DNA of 64,000 bases from Actinopolymorpha pittospori (GCF_014873875.1 NZ_JADBEM010000001.1:1550001-1614000); one strand, 5' to 3'; numbered from the stretch's first letter, positions 8,329 through 18,084 are shown. Notes: generated from the sequence alone by a model not told the origin. A program made the numbers and translations.

Positions 8329-9471
8329 TAGTGTTCCCCGCCGGAAATTCGTATGTTAAATCGGTATGATGGTGTCCGTGGCTCGTACTGGGCGGCCGAA
8401 GGCCGAGTTGGTGTTGTCTGCTGGTGAGCGGGAGCAGTTGGTTCGTTGGTCGCGTCGGGCGAAGTCGTCGCAGGCGTTGGCGTTGCGGTCGCGGATCGTG
8501 TTGGCGTGTGCGGTGCCGGGGGCGGTGAACAAGCAGGTGGCGGCCGACTTGGGGGTGTCGCCGAACACGGTGAACAAGTGGCGTCGGCGGTTTGTGGCCA
8601 AGCGGTTGGACGGTTTGGTCGATGAGCCGCGGCCGGGTCGTCCACCGTCGATCTTGTTGGACAAGGTGGAGGAGGTGGTGGTTGCGACGCTGGAGGAGAC
8701 GCCGGTGAGTGCGACGCACTGGTCGCGGAGGTCGATGGCGGCGCGTTCGGGTTTGTCTGAGTCGACGATTGGGCGGATCTGGGCGAAGTTCGAGTTGAAA
8801 CCGCATCGCAGTGATGGGTTCAAGCTCTCCACGGATCCGTTGTTCGTGGAGAAGGTGGTCGATGTGGTCGGGCTGTACCACAACCCGCCGGAGCGGGCGG
8901 TGGTGTTGTGTGTGGATGAGAAGTCGGGCATGCAGGCGTTGGACCGCTCCCAGCCGGTGCTGCCGGCCATGCCCGGGATGCCGGAGCGGCGCAGCCACGA
9001 TTACGTCCGCCACGGTGTGACCAGCCTGTTCGCCGCGTTCAACATTGCCGATGGCACGGTGATCTCCCAGACCCACCGACGACGCCGCGCCCTGGAGTTC
9101 AAGAAGTTCCTGATCGCGATCGACAAAGCGGTCCCTGCCCAACTCGACGTCTACCTCGTCTGCGACAACCTTTCCACTCACAAGACCCCCGCCATCAACG
9201 ACTGGCTCGCCCGCCATCCGCGCTTCCACATGCACTTCACCCCGACCGGGGCCTCCTGGCTCAACCAGGTGGAACGCTGGTTCGCCTTCCTCACCGACCA
9301 ACTCCTACGCCGCGGCGTCCACAAAAGCGTCCAGGCGTTGGAGAAAGACGTCCGCGAATGGATCAAGAACTGGAACACCGACCCGAAACCGTTCGTCTGG
9401 AAGAAGACAGCCGAAGAAATCCTCGACTCCCTCGCCCGATATATCGCACGAATTTCCGGCGGGGAACACTA
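8329..9471 (+). mobile_element. IS630-family element 1
   Basis: Bounded by TA dinucleotides at 8329-8330 and 9470-9471, with a 25-bp perfect terminal inverted repeat beginning TAGTGTTCCCCGCCGG. The transposase gene fills it, and its stop codon TAG is formed by the terminal repeat and target TA. The right-hand TA is shared with the next IS630 element, so the two lie head to tail without a spacer. Confidence 0.92.
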
Positions 9472-9472
9472 G
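8366..9472 (+). CDS. IS630-family transposase
   Basis: 368 residues: an N-terminal helix-turn-helix ([19 protein letters not shown]) followed by a DDE domain with the expected acidic residues in [27 protein letters not shown] and [10 protein letters not shown]. The frame is intact and flanked by perfect inverted repeats, so the element may be active. The protein cuts and pastes at TA. Confidence 0.93.
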   Translation: MMVSVARTGRPKAELVLSAGEREQLVRWSRRAKSSQALALRSRIVLACAVPGAVNKQVAADLGVSPNTVNKWRRRFVAKRLDGLVDEPRPGRPPSILLDKVEEVVVATLEETPVSATHWSRRSMAARSGLSESTIGRIWAKFELKPHRSDGFKLSTDPLFVEKVVDVVGLYHNPPERAVVLCVDEKSGMQALDRSQPVLPAMPGMPERRSHDYVRHGVTSLFAAFNIADGTVISQTHRRRRALEFKKFLIAIDKAVPAQLDVYLVCDNLSTHKTPAINDWLARHPRFHMHFTPTGASWLNQVERWFAFLTDQLLRRGVHKSVQALEKDVREWIKNWNTDPKPFVWKKTAEEILDSLARYIARISGGEH

Positions 9473-10655
9473 TGTCATGTAATTGAATTCACTTTACTTT
9501 CAATGGTGCTTGTGAAACAATTTTGGTATGCAGCAGCTTACGGAGGAGCGGCGTAGCGAGTTGGAGTCGGTTGTGTCTGTCGGGTACGACGGCTCGGAGT
9601 CGATGCGGGCACAGATGGTGCTGGCGTGGTTCGATGGTGAGAGTGCCGCGGATATTGCGAGGCGCTTCGGAGCGTCGAAGCCGACGGTGTATAAGTGGGT
9701 GGACCGGTTCGAAGAGGCCGGCGTAGCGGGGTTAGAGGACCGTACGTCGACTGGCAGGCCTCGTTCTGTGTCTGATTCGGTGCGGTCGCGGATTGTGGCG
9801 TTAACGAAGCTCGGCCCGCCGAAAGAAACGGGGCTGACGCACTGGTCGAGCTATGAGATGGCCAAGTATCTGAGACGCCGTGAAGGTATCAGCGTCTCGC
9901 ACAACTTCGTCGCCGAATTGTGGCGTGAGCACGGCTTGAAGCCACATCGGCAGGGCACGTTCAAGACCTCCACCGACCCGGAGTTCGCGACCAAAGTGGT
10001 CGACGTCGTAGGCCTTTACCTCGATCCGCCCGAGGGTGCGGTGGTGCTCAGCTTCGACGAGAAGACGCAGGTCCAGGCTCTGGACCGGACCCAGCCGCTA
10101 CTGCCGATCAGCTTCGACAAGACCGAGAAGCGCACCCACGACTACGTCCGCCACGGCACCACGAACCTGTTCGCCGCCCTTGAGGTGCTCACCGGAAAAA
10201 TCACCGGACAAACCTTCCACCGAAAGCGGACCAAAGAGTTCCTACGCTTCATGGAACGACTGGTCAAACGGTACCCGGCAGAGCAAGAAATCCACGTAGT
10301 CCTCGACAACCTCAAAACTCACAACAACGGCGACGTCAACGAATGGCTGGCCAAACACCCCAACGTGAAGTTCCACTTCACGCCGAAAGGTAGCTCCTGG
10401 ATCAGCCAGATCGAAACATGGTTCGGCATCATCACCCGGCAATCCATCCGCCGCGGCTCCTTCAAATCCCTCGCCGAGCTGATCCGCCATATCGAGAACT
10501 ACATCGACCACTGGAACGAAGACGCCGAGCCGTTCGAGTGGACAGCGACAGCCGATCAGATCCTTGAGAAAGTAGCCATGCTCGACCGCGACTACGTGAA
10601 GCTGGTCGCCAACAACTACAACCCCAAGTAAAGCACTTTTAATTACGACACACTA
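9470..10655 (+). mobile_element. IS630-family element 2
   Basis: Left end TAGTGTCATGTAATTGAA at 9470; right end, read inward on the minus strand, TAGTGTGTCGTAATTAAAA. Both border TA (9470-9471 and 10654-10655). The inverted repeats are imperfect and clearly related to those of the ~109-bp MITE found three times in this window. The right TA is the first two bases of the TAG stop codon of the SDR gene. Confidence 0.88.
9528..10631 (+). CDS. IS630-family transposase
   Basis: 367 residues with an N-terminal HTH (AADIARRFGASKPTVYKWVDRF) and a DDE domain (VVLSFDEKTQVQAL, IHVVLDNLKTHNN, SWISQIETWF). It is clearly diverged from the adjacent IS630 transposase, so these are two different insertion sequences. 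The frame is intact. It is the best candidate in the window to mobilise the MITE family, given the related ends. Confidence 0.92.
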   Translation: MQQLTEERRSELESVVSVGYDGSESMRAQMVLAWFDGESAADIARRFGASKPTVYKWVDRFEEAGVAGLEDRTSTGRPRSVSDSVRSRIVALTKLGPPKETGLTHWSSYEMAKYLRRREGISVSHNFVAELWREHGLKPHRQGTFKTSTDPEFATKVVDVVGLYLDPPEGAVVLSFDEKTQVQALDRTQPLLPISFDKTEKRTHDYVRHGTTNLFAALEVLTGKITGQTFHRKRTKEFLRFMERLVKRYPAEQEIHVVLDNLKTHNNGDVNEWLAKHPNVKFHFTPKGSSWISQIETWFGIITRQSIRRGSFKSLAELIRHIENYIDHWNEDAEPFEWTATADQILEKVAMLDRDYVKLVANNYNPK

Positions 10656-11546
10656 GGTGAGCGGTTTGCCGCCGGTGACGCCAAGGATCTCCCCGTTGAC
10701 GAAGCTCGACTCACCTGATGCCAGGAACACGAACGCCGGCGCGAGCTCAGCTGGCTGGCCGGGACGCCCGGTGGGAGAGCTGCCACCGAACTTCGCGGCC
10801 TTCTCCCCCTCCATCGACGCCGGAATGATCGGCGTCCACACCGGGCCGGGTGCCACAGCGTTGACCCGGATGCCACGTTCGATGAGTTCCTGCGCCAGCC
10901 CCTTGGTGAAAGTGACGATGGCACCCTTCGTGGTGGCATACGGCAGCAGCGGCGGCGAGGGCTGGTAGGCCTGGATGGAGGCAACGTTGATGATCGCCGA
11001 GCCCGCCTTCATATGGGCAACCGCCTCCTGACACAACCAGAACATCGCGACGATGTTGGTCCTGAACGTGTGCAGGAGAAGATCCTCCGGGATCGACTCC
11101 ACCCCATCGAAGGTCATCTGATAGGCCGCGTTGTTGACGAGAATGTCGACCCGGCCGAACTCCTCCACAGCCGTGCGGACGATCCGCTCGCACTGCGCCT
11201 TCTCACTGATGTCGCCCGGCACCCGCACCGCCCGCCGGCCCGCCTCCTCCACGACCCGTGCCGTCACCGCCGCGTCGGACTCCTCCGCCTCCAGATAGGA
11301 CAACACCACGTCGGCGCCCTCGCGTGCGAACGCCAAGGCAACCGCGCGACCAATACCGGAGTCGCCCCCGGTGATGACCGCGACGCGATCCTTCAGCCGC
11401 CCCAAGCCGCGATAGGTGTCATACCCATAGTCAGGCTCGGGCTCCATCTGCTCATGCAGACCAGGATGCTCTTGTTCCTGCTCGGGAAAATCCGGCCGCG
11501 GATAACGCGTGCGGGGATCCTCAGGCGTCATCTGGTCACCAGCCAT
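10653..11546 (-). CDS. Short-chain dehydrogenase/reductase
   Basis: 297 residues of the classical SDR family, close to actinobacterial glucose/ribitol dehydrogenase-type enzymes with a long N-terminal extension (PDYGYDTYRGLGRLKDRVAVITGG). It has the cofactor motif TGGDSGIG, the structural NNA and the catalytic Tyr/Lys in YATTKGA, and ends with the usual GVTGGKPL. The stop codon TAG overlaps the end of the IS630 element: insertion hit the stop codon but left the protein intact. Substrate unknown; relatives are often oxidative or osmotic stress genes. Confidence 0.88.
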   Translation of the reverse strand: MAGDQMTPEDPRTRYPRPDFPEQEQEHPGLHEQMEPEPDYGYDTYRGLGRLKDRVAVITGGDSGIGRAVALAFAREGADVVLSYLEAEESDAAVTARVVEEAGRRAVRVPGDISEKAQCERIVRTAVEEFGRVDILVNNAAYQMTFDGVESIPEDLLLHTFRTNIVAMFWLCQEAVAHMKAGSAIINVASIQAYQPSPPLLPYATTKGAIVTFTKGLAQELIERGIRVNAVAPGPVWTPIIPASMEGEKAAKFGGSSPTGRPGQPAELAPAFVFLASGESSFVNGEILGVTGGKPLT

Positions 11547-11742
11547 CAGCCCACTCCTTCAACCTCGCGACTACTCCGGCTTGAGCGCCTGCGTCAACTC
11601 CTCCTTCGACATCGACGACGCACCCTCGACGGTGACAGGGCGGGCTCACCACACTGCCCTTCAGCAACGGCCCGGATGGTAGAGGCCAACCCGGGCCGCG
11701 GCTGAAATTCGGCAGGATCAGTGAACGCCACACAGAAAGACG

Positions 11743-12060
11743 TCAGGTGTTGTCTCTGGTCCAGTCCCTGATCCGGTCTCGCGCGCGGTCGAAAAGAGCC
11801 AACGGAGGTCCCGCCAGCGTGTTGACGGTCCCGGACTCGCCTGTTGCGGGGTGAGGTCGGGTAGGTGCCGTCGCCTCCGCCGTCTCCAAGACCCCAGCCA
11901 GCTTCATCAAGTCCTCTGGAGACATCGTCTCACGCAGACCGGGGAACTCTAGATTTTCCTCGGCTGATAAGTGTTTCTCGACCGCGTTGGCCAGGGCTTC
12001 CAGTTTGGTGTCGAACTGAGGATGATCACCGCCGAGGTCGTACAGCTCCTCCGAACCACT
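11743..12060 (-). pseudogene. Hemerythrin-like protein, C-terminal half
   Basis: The frame (open from 12177) becomes family-like only from about 12060: EELYDLGGDHPQFDTKLEAL, then ANAVEKHLSAEENLEFPGLR with ligand-type His and Glu, then a short tail. The N-terminal half of the four-helix iron-binding domain is absent. It could be the missing half of the fragment at 5205-5555, now separated by two IS630 elements and the SDR gene, or it may come from a second paralogue. Confidence 0.65.
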
Positions 12061-12177
12061 TCCCGCTCCCATCCACTTGTCTATCAGACGCAGCGCGCGT
12101 GTTACGGGCCGGGGCGCGCGGCTTTCTGAGCAGTGAGGTCGTACCCGAATCAAGGCAAGGCAAGCCGCAAGGGCCAT

Positions 12178-12497
12178 TAGGGCGTGTCCCGTAGATCATG
12201 GGGTGGGGTCGCGTAGCCAGATTTTGATAAACTGATCCCGGCGCACGCTAGCCGACGCCGTCCACTCGCCCGGTAGCAAGGCACCACCCGGGAAGAGATC
12301 GGCCAGTCCCTAGGAGTCAGCCGCCAGTCCGCCTGGGAATGGTTCGCGACTGACTGAGACCAGCGCCAGCCTTGACGGCGGCCGTCGAGCACAACCGCCG
12401 CGGAAGAAGGATCCAATCTGGCCCGCGTCTGGCCCGCAAACGCCGAGATTTGGCCGGACGAAGCCAGCCACATCGATCTCCGCTGAGCACCGCTCCC
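12178..12497. other. Intergenic, 320 bp
   Basis: No gene recognised. The left border begins GGGCGTGTCCCGTAGATC, which looks like an insertion-sequence end, but I find no partner repeat or transposase. Confidence 0.3.
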
Positions 12498-12586
12498 GCA
12501 TACGGATCGGCCGTTAGCGCATCGTGTACGAGGTCGAAGGTCACACCGTAACCGTGTTCGTAATCGACGTCGGCCGCACCAGCTGA
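12498..12586 (+). pseudogene. RelE/ParE toxin 3' remnant (copy 3)
   Basis: The last ~29 codons of the toxin at 17297-17542 recur here (YEVEGHTVTVFVIDVGRT then stop), with a TAG inside the segment at the position of the RYRIVYE motif. Neither the rest of the toxin nor an antitoxin precedes it. The sequence after the stop is shared with the two other copies and leads into a mmcQ-like gene, as at 40594-40713. Confidence 0.7.
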
Positions 12587-12681
12587 CCGAGCAGGTGTTG
12601 CCGACGGCCGGGCGGCGGGGCGGCGCATTGGACCGGTCCGGTCCATCGCCGGGCTGTCAACAGCGGTCGACGCGATGACCC

Positions 12682-13035
12682 TTACCCGGCGTCGTGGGTG
12701 GCGACCAGTCGCTTGGGCGCCTTGTTCCGCCAAGCGCCCTCGATGAGTTCCCGGATGTGTTTGGTGGAAACCTTCGCGAGATCGACACGCAGCCCGACGA
12801 AGCTTCGCGTCGCTGCGTTGCGCCAGACCTCCTCGTAGACGGCCGGTTCCGCGGCGACCACCGCCGCCGCGTCCTCCTGGCTGATGGAGAACACCGCGGT
12901 CCGCCCGCCCCTGTCCATCCCGGCGAAGACCTTGCCCCTGACCTTGAATACCGGCAGTTTCCACACGTGGTGGACGTCTTCCTCGACCTCGGGGAACGCG
13001 GTCGCGTAACGGCGAATCTCTTCAGAGGTGATCAC
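12682..13035 (-). CDS. MmcQ/YjbR family protein (copy 1)
   Basis: 117 residues of the MmcQ/YjbR (CyaY-like fold) family. Characteristic segments are TAFPEVEEDVHHVWKLPVFKVRGKVFAG, then WRNAATRSFVGLRVDL and the final LIEGAWRNKAPKRLV. The GTG at 13035 is chosen because AAGGAG lies just upstream and translation begins ITSEEIRRY. It is a paralogue of 40713-41066, with about ten substitutions. Members are thought to bind DNA, but the evidence is weak. Confidence 0.85.
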   Translation of the reverse strand: MITSEEIRRYATAFPEVEEDVHHVWKLPVFKVRGKVFAGMDRGGRTAVFSISQEDAAAVVAAEPAVYEEVWRNAATRSFVGLRVDLAKVSTKHIRELIEGAWRNKAPKRLVATHDAG

Positions 13036-13591
13036 ATGACTCCTTCGAACTCGGCAGACCGCCGGGGCGCGGGATAACCGCACCGCGCCAGTATCTCCAC
13101 CTCCTGGAGACAACACCTGCTGCCACTCGTGGTTCTACTCATCGTCTTGGATGGACGACGCTTTGCGCCCACGGGCCAGTTTGCGGGGGGAATACCTCGA
13201 GTGTTGCTCAGCCGTCTGTGGAGATGATGTCGAGTTCGCGCACGCTTCCGGCTAGACCTAGACGTGTCCGCCGACCGTTTCCTCGCGAGCCTGGCCTTTA
13301 TGTTCGCCCGTCAACGTTACGGCTGTGCCGACTCCTTGATCGGCGCTGGCTTCGGCGGCACCGCAATGGGCTCAATCGCTCGCAGTCTGCCTATTGACGC
13401 ATTGCGCTGGTTGTGGATCGCAGATCAACCCGAGCGTCGCCGATCCCTTCTGGGCGATCTACTTGTGGAACGCAACCGAATCTGCGTCGTACTGCTCGAC
13501 GCCTCGTCCCGTCGATGCAGCACGCACAGACACGCAGACGGGACAGCCTTTAGCAGCGTTCCAGCGAGCGAGCGATGGGTAAGGGCCTATC
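13036..13591. other. Intergenic, 556 bp
   Basis: Short frames are present but none shows family features. The segment before 13592 may hold the promoter of the DUF4331 gene. Confidence 0.35.
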
Positions 13592-14601
13592 ATGTCCAAC
13601 CACTTCACCGGCCTCAGCCTTGGGCCACCGCTCGGCGACCAGCGCCTCGATCTGTGCGACCTATACGCCTTCGCAGCGCCGGGCGATCCGAGCAGGACCG
13701 TGCTCATCCTCAACGCCAATCCCAACGCAGATGCCCTGCACCCCGAAGCCGTATACCGCATGAACATTGACAACGACGGTGATCTCCTGACCGACATCGC
13801 CTTCAGCTGGTCTTCAGCCCGCCGGCATCCGGCGGCTCCCAGACCTACACCGTCTTCATGGCCACCGGTGAGGAATCTCGCAGGCCTGAGGCCGCCGGCG
13901 TCGAGATCGTGTCGGGCGTTGACGTCTCCTTCGGCCCCCAGGCCAACGTGGTCAGCAGCGGCGACTACCAGGTGGCCGCCGGCAGCCGCAGTGACGCCTT
14001 CTACTTCGACTTCGACGGAATCAAGAATCTGTTCGATACCAGCGGTAAACGGAACTTTACCGCACCGCATCTGGGCGGGAAGTCCCCATGGACCGGCGTC
14101 GACTCCAACAGCACGGCCAACGTCTTCTCCATGGCCATCGAACTGCCGACAGCGGAACTGGCGCCCAAGCCTGAGCTCCGCATCTGGGGCCGATGCAGCG
14201 TCCTACGCGACGGCGAACTCATCCACGCGGACCGGGCGGGGCACCCGTCGATGAGCAGCTTCTTCAACACCGACGACACGAAGGAGGAGTACAACGCCAG
14301 CGAGCCGGTCAACGACCGGGCCAGGTGGACGGACCAGTTCGTTCACCTGTTGGGCCACACTGGTGGCTACTCGCGTGACGAAGCGATCGCCGCACTCGAC
14401 GAGCACGGCCTTCTACCGGACGTGCTGCACTTCGACCCTTCCAAGCCAGCCGCATATCCGAACGGCCGAACGTTCACAGAAGACGTCATCGACATCCGCG
14501 TGGCGTTTCTCACCAAGAACGAGGCGCCGCCGACCGGTCTAACACCCCACACCGACACCCTGGACCGATTCCCGTACCTCGGAGACCCGCACCCGGGGTA
14601 G
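13592..14601 (+). pseudogene. DUF4331 family protein, frameshifted
   Basis: The first ~70 codons from the ATG at 13592 encode the DUF4331 N-terminus (LDLCDLYAFAAPGDPSRTVL then MNIDNDGDLLTDIAFS). Near 13810 homology moves to another frame (FSPPASGGSQTYTVFMATGEE) and continues to the stop at 14601 through YFDFDGIKNLFD, SMAIELPTAEL and DVIDIRVAFL. A single-base deletion or sequencing error explains this. DUF4331 proteins are usually exported and of unknown function; no signal peptide is seen here. An internal ATG at 13858 could give a truncated product. Confidence 0.8.
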
Positions 14602-14687
14602 GACAGGCGCCAGACCGTCCAGTCCGGACGGGCCAAAATCTACGGAGCATTGCAATCTCCGGCCCTCGCAACTCTGTGGGCTGCGGT

Positions 14688-14796
14688 CTAGTGTCGTGTA
14701 ATGAAATCTGCTTGCCACCAGGAGCAGCTTCGGACCGCCCTGACCTGCGGCGATGCTGTCTGCGGGAGTAAATGCTCAACCATTACGCGACACTAG
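14688..14796. repeat. MITE copy 1 (109 bp, TA-flanked)
   Basis: The ends read CTAGTGTCGTGTAATG and CATTACGCGACACTAG, forming a terminal inverted repeat with TA at each border. It has no coding capacity. It is in inverted orientation relative to the copies at 32374-32481 and 59283-59391. The TIR resembles the ends of IS630 element 2. Confidence 0.9.
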
Positions 14797-14889
14797 TCGC
14801 CACGGAACCGTGCGTCGCTTGACCGTCTCGATCAGACGGCACGCTGATCTGCTTCCCTGCCTCCGGCGCAAACGCGGTCGTCGGCCTGT

Positions 14890-15285
14890 CTATAAATGCA
14901 GGACGACCACATTGTTGTCAATTGATACCGGGAAGGTCTCCACCTTGGGCTCCTCGCGTTCGATACTCACCTCGTAGGCGCGAACAAGAGTTCTATGAGG
15001 GTTGTGAATGCTCCGCCCGTTCTTGACGTCGAACTCCCAACCATGCCAGGGGCAACGAAGGATTTCACCCTCCCTGGACCATATGTATTCGCCGGGCTTC
15101 GAGGGCGAGGTGGTGCCTTTTAGCGAGCCGAGGCATAGGGGTGCGCCCTGGTGCGGGCATGTGTTCCGGAGGGCGTAGAATTTCCCGCCTACGTTGAATA
15201 CTCCTATCGAACGCCCGTTCACTTTCACAATTTTACGCTGTCCCGGCGGCAACTCGCTTACGGCACAGATTATGTGGCGGTCCAT
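14890..15285 (-). CDS. Rieske [2Fe-2S] protein
   Basis: 131 residues, a single Rieske domain. The cluster ligands are visible as Cys43/His45 (TCPHQGAPL) and Cys78/His81 (CPWHGWEFD), with the expected spacing. The length suits a stand-alone ferredoxin component rather than an oxygenase subunit. It follows the amidohydrolase gene by 9 bp on the same strand, so the two are almost certainly one operon. Function inferred: electron supply or redox partner in degradation of a small aromatic or carboxylate compound. Confidence 0.88.
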   Translation of the reverse strand: MDRHIICAVSELPPGQRKIVKVNGRSIGVFNVGGKFYALRNTCPHQGAPLCLGSLKGTTSPSKPGEYIWSREGEILRCPWHGWEFDVKNGRSIHNPHRTLVRAYEVSIEREEPKVETFPVSIDNNVVVLHL

Positions 15286-15294
15286 TTTTAGTGC

Positions 15295-16386
15295 CTACCC
15301 TATTCCATAGAATTCGAAAGCGTTGCGGGAGAAGATCCGCTCGCGTTGCTCTCTCGGGAGCCTGGGGAAGGCGTGCGTTGGCGAGTCGAAGTCCCAATGA
15401 GGGTAGTCGCTCGAGAACATGAGAATATGCTCGGCGTCCATGGCCTCAAGGAGATTTATCAGGTGGGTGTTGCGTTCGGGACGCTCCAAGGGTTGCGAGG
15501 TGAGTCGCACATGGTCGATAAGGTATTCACTCGGCGATTTTTTGACCCACGGCACTTCGGAACGCAGAGCCTTCCACTCGGCGTCCAGCCTCCACATGAG
15601 AGGGGCAAGCCATGACACGCCGCCCTCAACCAGCACAACCTTGAATCCTGGGAACCGCTCAAAGACTCCTTCTGTGATCAAGCTGACCAGGTGGGCTTGA
15701 AAGCTCAGACTCAGGCAGGTATGCCACTCGATGTAGTGGGTGGGGTAGCCAGGGCTTGGCTGAATATTGATTCCCATCCCGTCGGTGCCGGGATGGATCG
15801 CGAGAGGTAGCCCATTTCGTTCGCACGCCTCGTAAATCGGATAGTACATCCGCTGTCCGAATGGCGCTCGAGCACCAGAATCCGTCATTACTTGCACAAA
15901 GTGTGGGTGGCCGGCCCATCGATCTATCTCGCGCGCGGCCGCCTGTGGATCCTGATGGTTGACAGTAATTGATCCTTTGAACACACCGTCATGGTTGTAT
16001 TCGCCGAGCCATGTGTCTGCGAGCCACGAGTTGAACGCGCCAGCGATCGCTGACCCGAAATCGGGGTCGGGGTGTAGGTTGCAAAAAGCCCTGGGGAGTA
16101 GCACGGCGTGCGCAACCCCATACTCATCGATCAGTTGTTTCCGCATAAACGAGGGGTCGGACCCGGGCGGGCCACCGTTAGGTGGGGTGCTGTCGAGGCG
16201 TGAGCCGTGTACCGGGTTACCGAAGAAACCGCGACCACCGCCCCGGTAGCGATCGCGCCACGGCTGGGCGAGGTGCTGACGAATCTCATCGAGACTGCGC
16301 GGATACGGATGAACATCACAGTCGACAATCGCCAGAGCGCTGCGTTTCGAAGCATGGATTTCGGATTGTTCATGAGTTAGGGTCAC
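15295..16386 (-). CDS. Amidohydrolase_2 family metal-dependent hydrolase/decarboxylase
   Basis: 363 residues with the TIM-barrel amidohydrolase-2 pattern (ACMSD-like). Metal-ligand motifs are DCDVHPYP near residues 22-28, LAIHPG in the middle, and FSSDYPHWDFDSP near the C-terminus. The family decarboxylates or hydrolyses carboxylated aromatics. Its neighbour is a Rieske ferredoxin, a pairing found in catabolic clusters. Codons are slightly less GC-rich than in surrounding genes, suggesting separate acquisition. Confidence 0.85.
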   Translation of the reverse strand: MTLTHEQSEIHASKRSALAIVDCDVHPYPRSLDEIRQHLAQPWRDRYRGGGRGFFGNPVHGSRLDSTPPNGGPPGSDPSFMRKQLIDEYGVAHAVLLPRAFCNLHPDPDFGSAIAGAFNSWLADTWLGEYNHDGVFKGSITVNHQDPQAAAREIDRWAGHPHFVQVMTDSGARAPFGQRMYYPIYEACERNGLPLAIHPGTDGMGINIQPSPGYPTHYIEWHTCLSLSFQAHLVSLITEGVFERFPGFKVVLVEGGVSWLAPLMWRLDAEWKALRSEVPWVKKSPSEYLIDHVRLTSQPLERPERNTHLINLLEAMDAEHILMFSSDYPHWDFDSPTHAFPRLPREQRERIFSRNAFEFYGIG

Positions 16387-17012
16387 ATCGTCTCCTACTC
16401 AGTGTCTGATACCGCGCCTGCCTGGTCTCGCTCTCGCACACTCTGTCCTATTTAATCATGAGTCGCATGTCTCGGCGACGAACCTGTGAGGACTTTCTCT
16501 AGGTCTTCAAGGGCGGCCTCGAACGGGCCGCCGCCGCGCCCGCCCGATGGCGCCGGCCCTCCCTCCGCGCCTTCGGTGCCCGGTCGGCCGTCGCGGCTGG
16601 GCGCTACAAGAAGGGCCGCCAGAAACTGGCGACCCTCATCACGTCCCGCTCCCCGCAGGACCAGGTGCGTGGGTGGCCGGTGCCGGGCCGGAGGCTTTAA
16701 CCACCGAACCACTACCACCGCGGCCAGGTGGCTAGCGAAGATGCCGAGTTCGGGTCACCGGATGGGCCTGGAGGGACTCATCGTGGTGAGGGCGGCTCGA
16801 AGGACGTGGCCTTCGTCCGGGGCCGCCACGCTGGCGATAGGGACATGCGCTGATCCGCATCGGCGCCGGTGTCGACGCCCCGATGCGATGGCGTACGTCT
16901 GTCGGCACGTGCTCCGAAGGCTCGGACGTCGGCATGAACACCGCCACCGCCACCGCCGACACGGCCGCCACCGGCATCCTCATCTAAGTGTCAAATAGTG
17001 CACACTTGTGTC
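16387..17012. other. Upstream region of TA locus 1, 626 bp
   Basis: No gene supported. Around 16705-16745 is a ~45-bp block (including GGCTAGCGAAGATGCCGA) that recurs before TA locus 2 at 39895-39940. Another conserved stretch around 16930-16970 (repeated CACCGCCAC) also recurs there. The TA module seems to have moved with this leader. Confidence 0.45.
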
Positions 17013-17300
17013 ATGAGCCAAGGTCTTCCCGAGCCGACACCAGCCGCCCCCGCAGAGATCGTCACCATCACCGATGCGAGAAGTCGTTTCGGCAGCCTCG
17101 TGCGACGCGCCGCGCACACCCGGCAACGGGTCATCATCACCGACCATGGCCAGGCCGCAGCCGCGATCATCAGCGCCGCCGAACTGGAGGACCTCGAGGA
17201 CAGGCTCGCGATCGCCCAGTACGAGATCGAGAAGGCCAACGGCACGCTCCGGACCGTTCCGCACGAGGAGGCCAAGCGCCGGCTCGGGCTCGCCGAGTGA
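17013..17300 (+). CDS. Phd/YefM-type antitoxin (copy 1)
   Basis: 95 residues from the ATG at 17013; a GTG at 16998 would add five residues. The N-terminal part fits the Phd/YefM DNA-binding fold (ITDARSRFGSLVRRAAHTRQRVIITDHGQAAAAIISAAELEDLEDRLA), and the acidic C-terminus would wrap the toxin. The stop TGA overlaps the toxin GTG by GTGA, so translation is coupled. The start lies close to a conserved leader, GTGTCAAATAGTGCACA, which may hold promoter and operator. It is duplicated at 40075-40353. Confidence 0.88.
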   Translation: MSQGLPEPTPAAPAEIVTITDARSRFGSLVRRAAHTRQRVIITDHGQAAAAIISAAELEDLEDRLAIAQYEIEKANGTLRTVPHEEAKRRLGLAE

Positions 17301-17542
17301 CCTACGCGCTGGACTGGCGCGAGAACGCGCTGAACAGTCTCGCCGGATACCTCGACGACGACCCAACCGGAGTAGGAGCAGTCTTCAACGCGCTCGACCA
17401 GCTCACCGCCAACCCCTACCCGCCCTACGCCAGCAAGATCGGACCCGCCTTTCGCATGCGGATCGGCCGCTACCGCATCGTGTACGAGGTCGACGGTCAC
17501 GCCGTGACCGTGTTCGTGATCCACGTCGGCCGCACCATCTGA
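17297..17542 (+). CDS. RelE/ParE-family toxin (copy 1)
   Basis: 81 residues, starting at a GTG that overlaps the antitoxin stop. RelE/ParE-fold features are YALDWRENALNSLAGYL, then FRMRIGRYRIVYEVD with Arg/Tyr residues typical of the ribosome-dependent mRNA endonuclease group, and the closing TVFVIHVGRT. It is the only intact copy of three in the window. With the antitoxin it forms a complete type II system. Confidence 0.88.
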   Translation: MTYALDWRENALNSLAGYLDDDPTGVGAVFNALDQLTANPYPPYASKIGPAFRMRIGRYRIVYEVDGHAVTVFVIHVGRTI

Positions 17543-17705
17543 CCGAGCAGGTGCCGCGACGGCCCGGCGGCGGGCCAACAGCGGGCGGAGTGCGGCGCAC
17601 TGGACCGGTCCGCCGCCGGGCCTCACCACAGGCCCGTAGCGGGCGGGTTCACCCACTCCGACAATCCGCGGCCGAGCTCGTCGACGGCTAGGCCGCGAAT
17701 ACGGG

Positions 17706-18084
17706 TTAGTCGCCCCGCATGGGTTCGGCCCGCTGAGGAGGCGGCCCGAGCCGGTCGTCCCACGGGTGATACAGCCGATAGAGGCGACGCAGGTCAGGGC
17801 CACCCGCGCGAGCACGCGGCTTCGGGGCGCCCGCAGCACCATCCACTCTCACACGGGCCTTCTCCACGACCTCCAAACTCCGCACGAACCTGGCCCTCGA
17901 CGCCGCCCACTCCTCAGGGCCACCCGTCCGGGCGTGAATCGGGAGATCACACGCCGCGGCCGCCACCAAGTCCAGAGATTCGGACTCCAGCCGCGGTGCG
18001 GTTCCTCAGCTGCGAGCCGCTGCTCGGGTCAGGCGCCCGGGCGGCCTGTTCGGCGGTGAAAGTAGCGAGGGTCCTGCCGCTCAT
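17706..18084 (-). pseudogene. Possible frameshifted hypothetical gene
   Basis: From an ATG at 18084 a GC-rich frame (MSGRTLATFTAEQAARAPDP) runs to about 18010. A plausible continuation (LESESLDLVAAAACDLPIHAR, ending near 17706) is in another frame. I do not recognise the protein. It may be a decayed gene or a coincidence of high GC. Confidence 0.25.
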
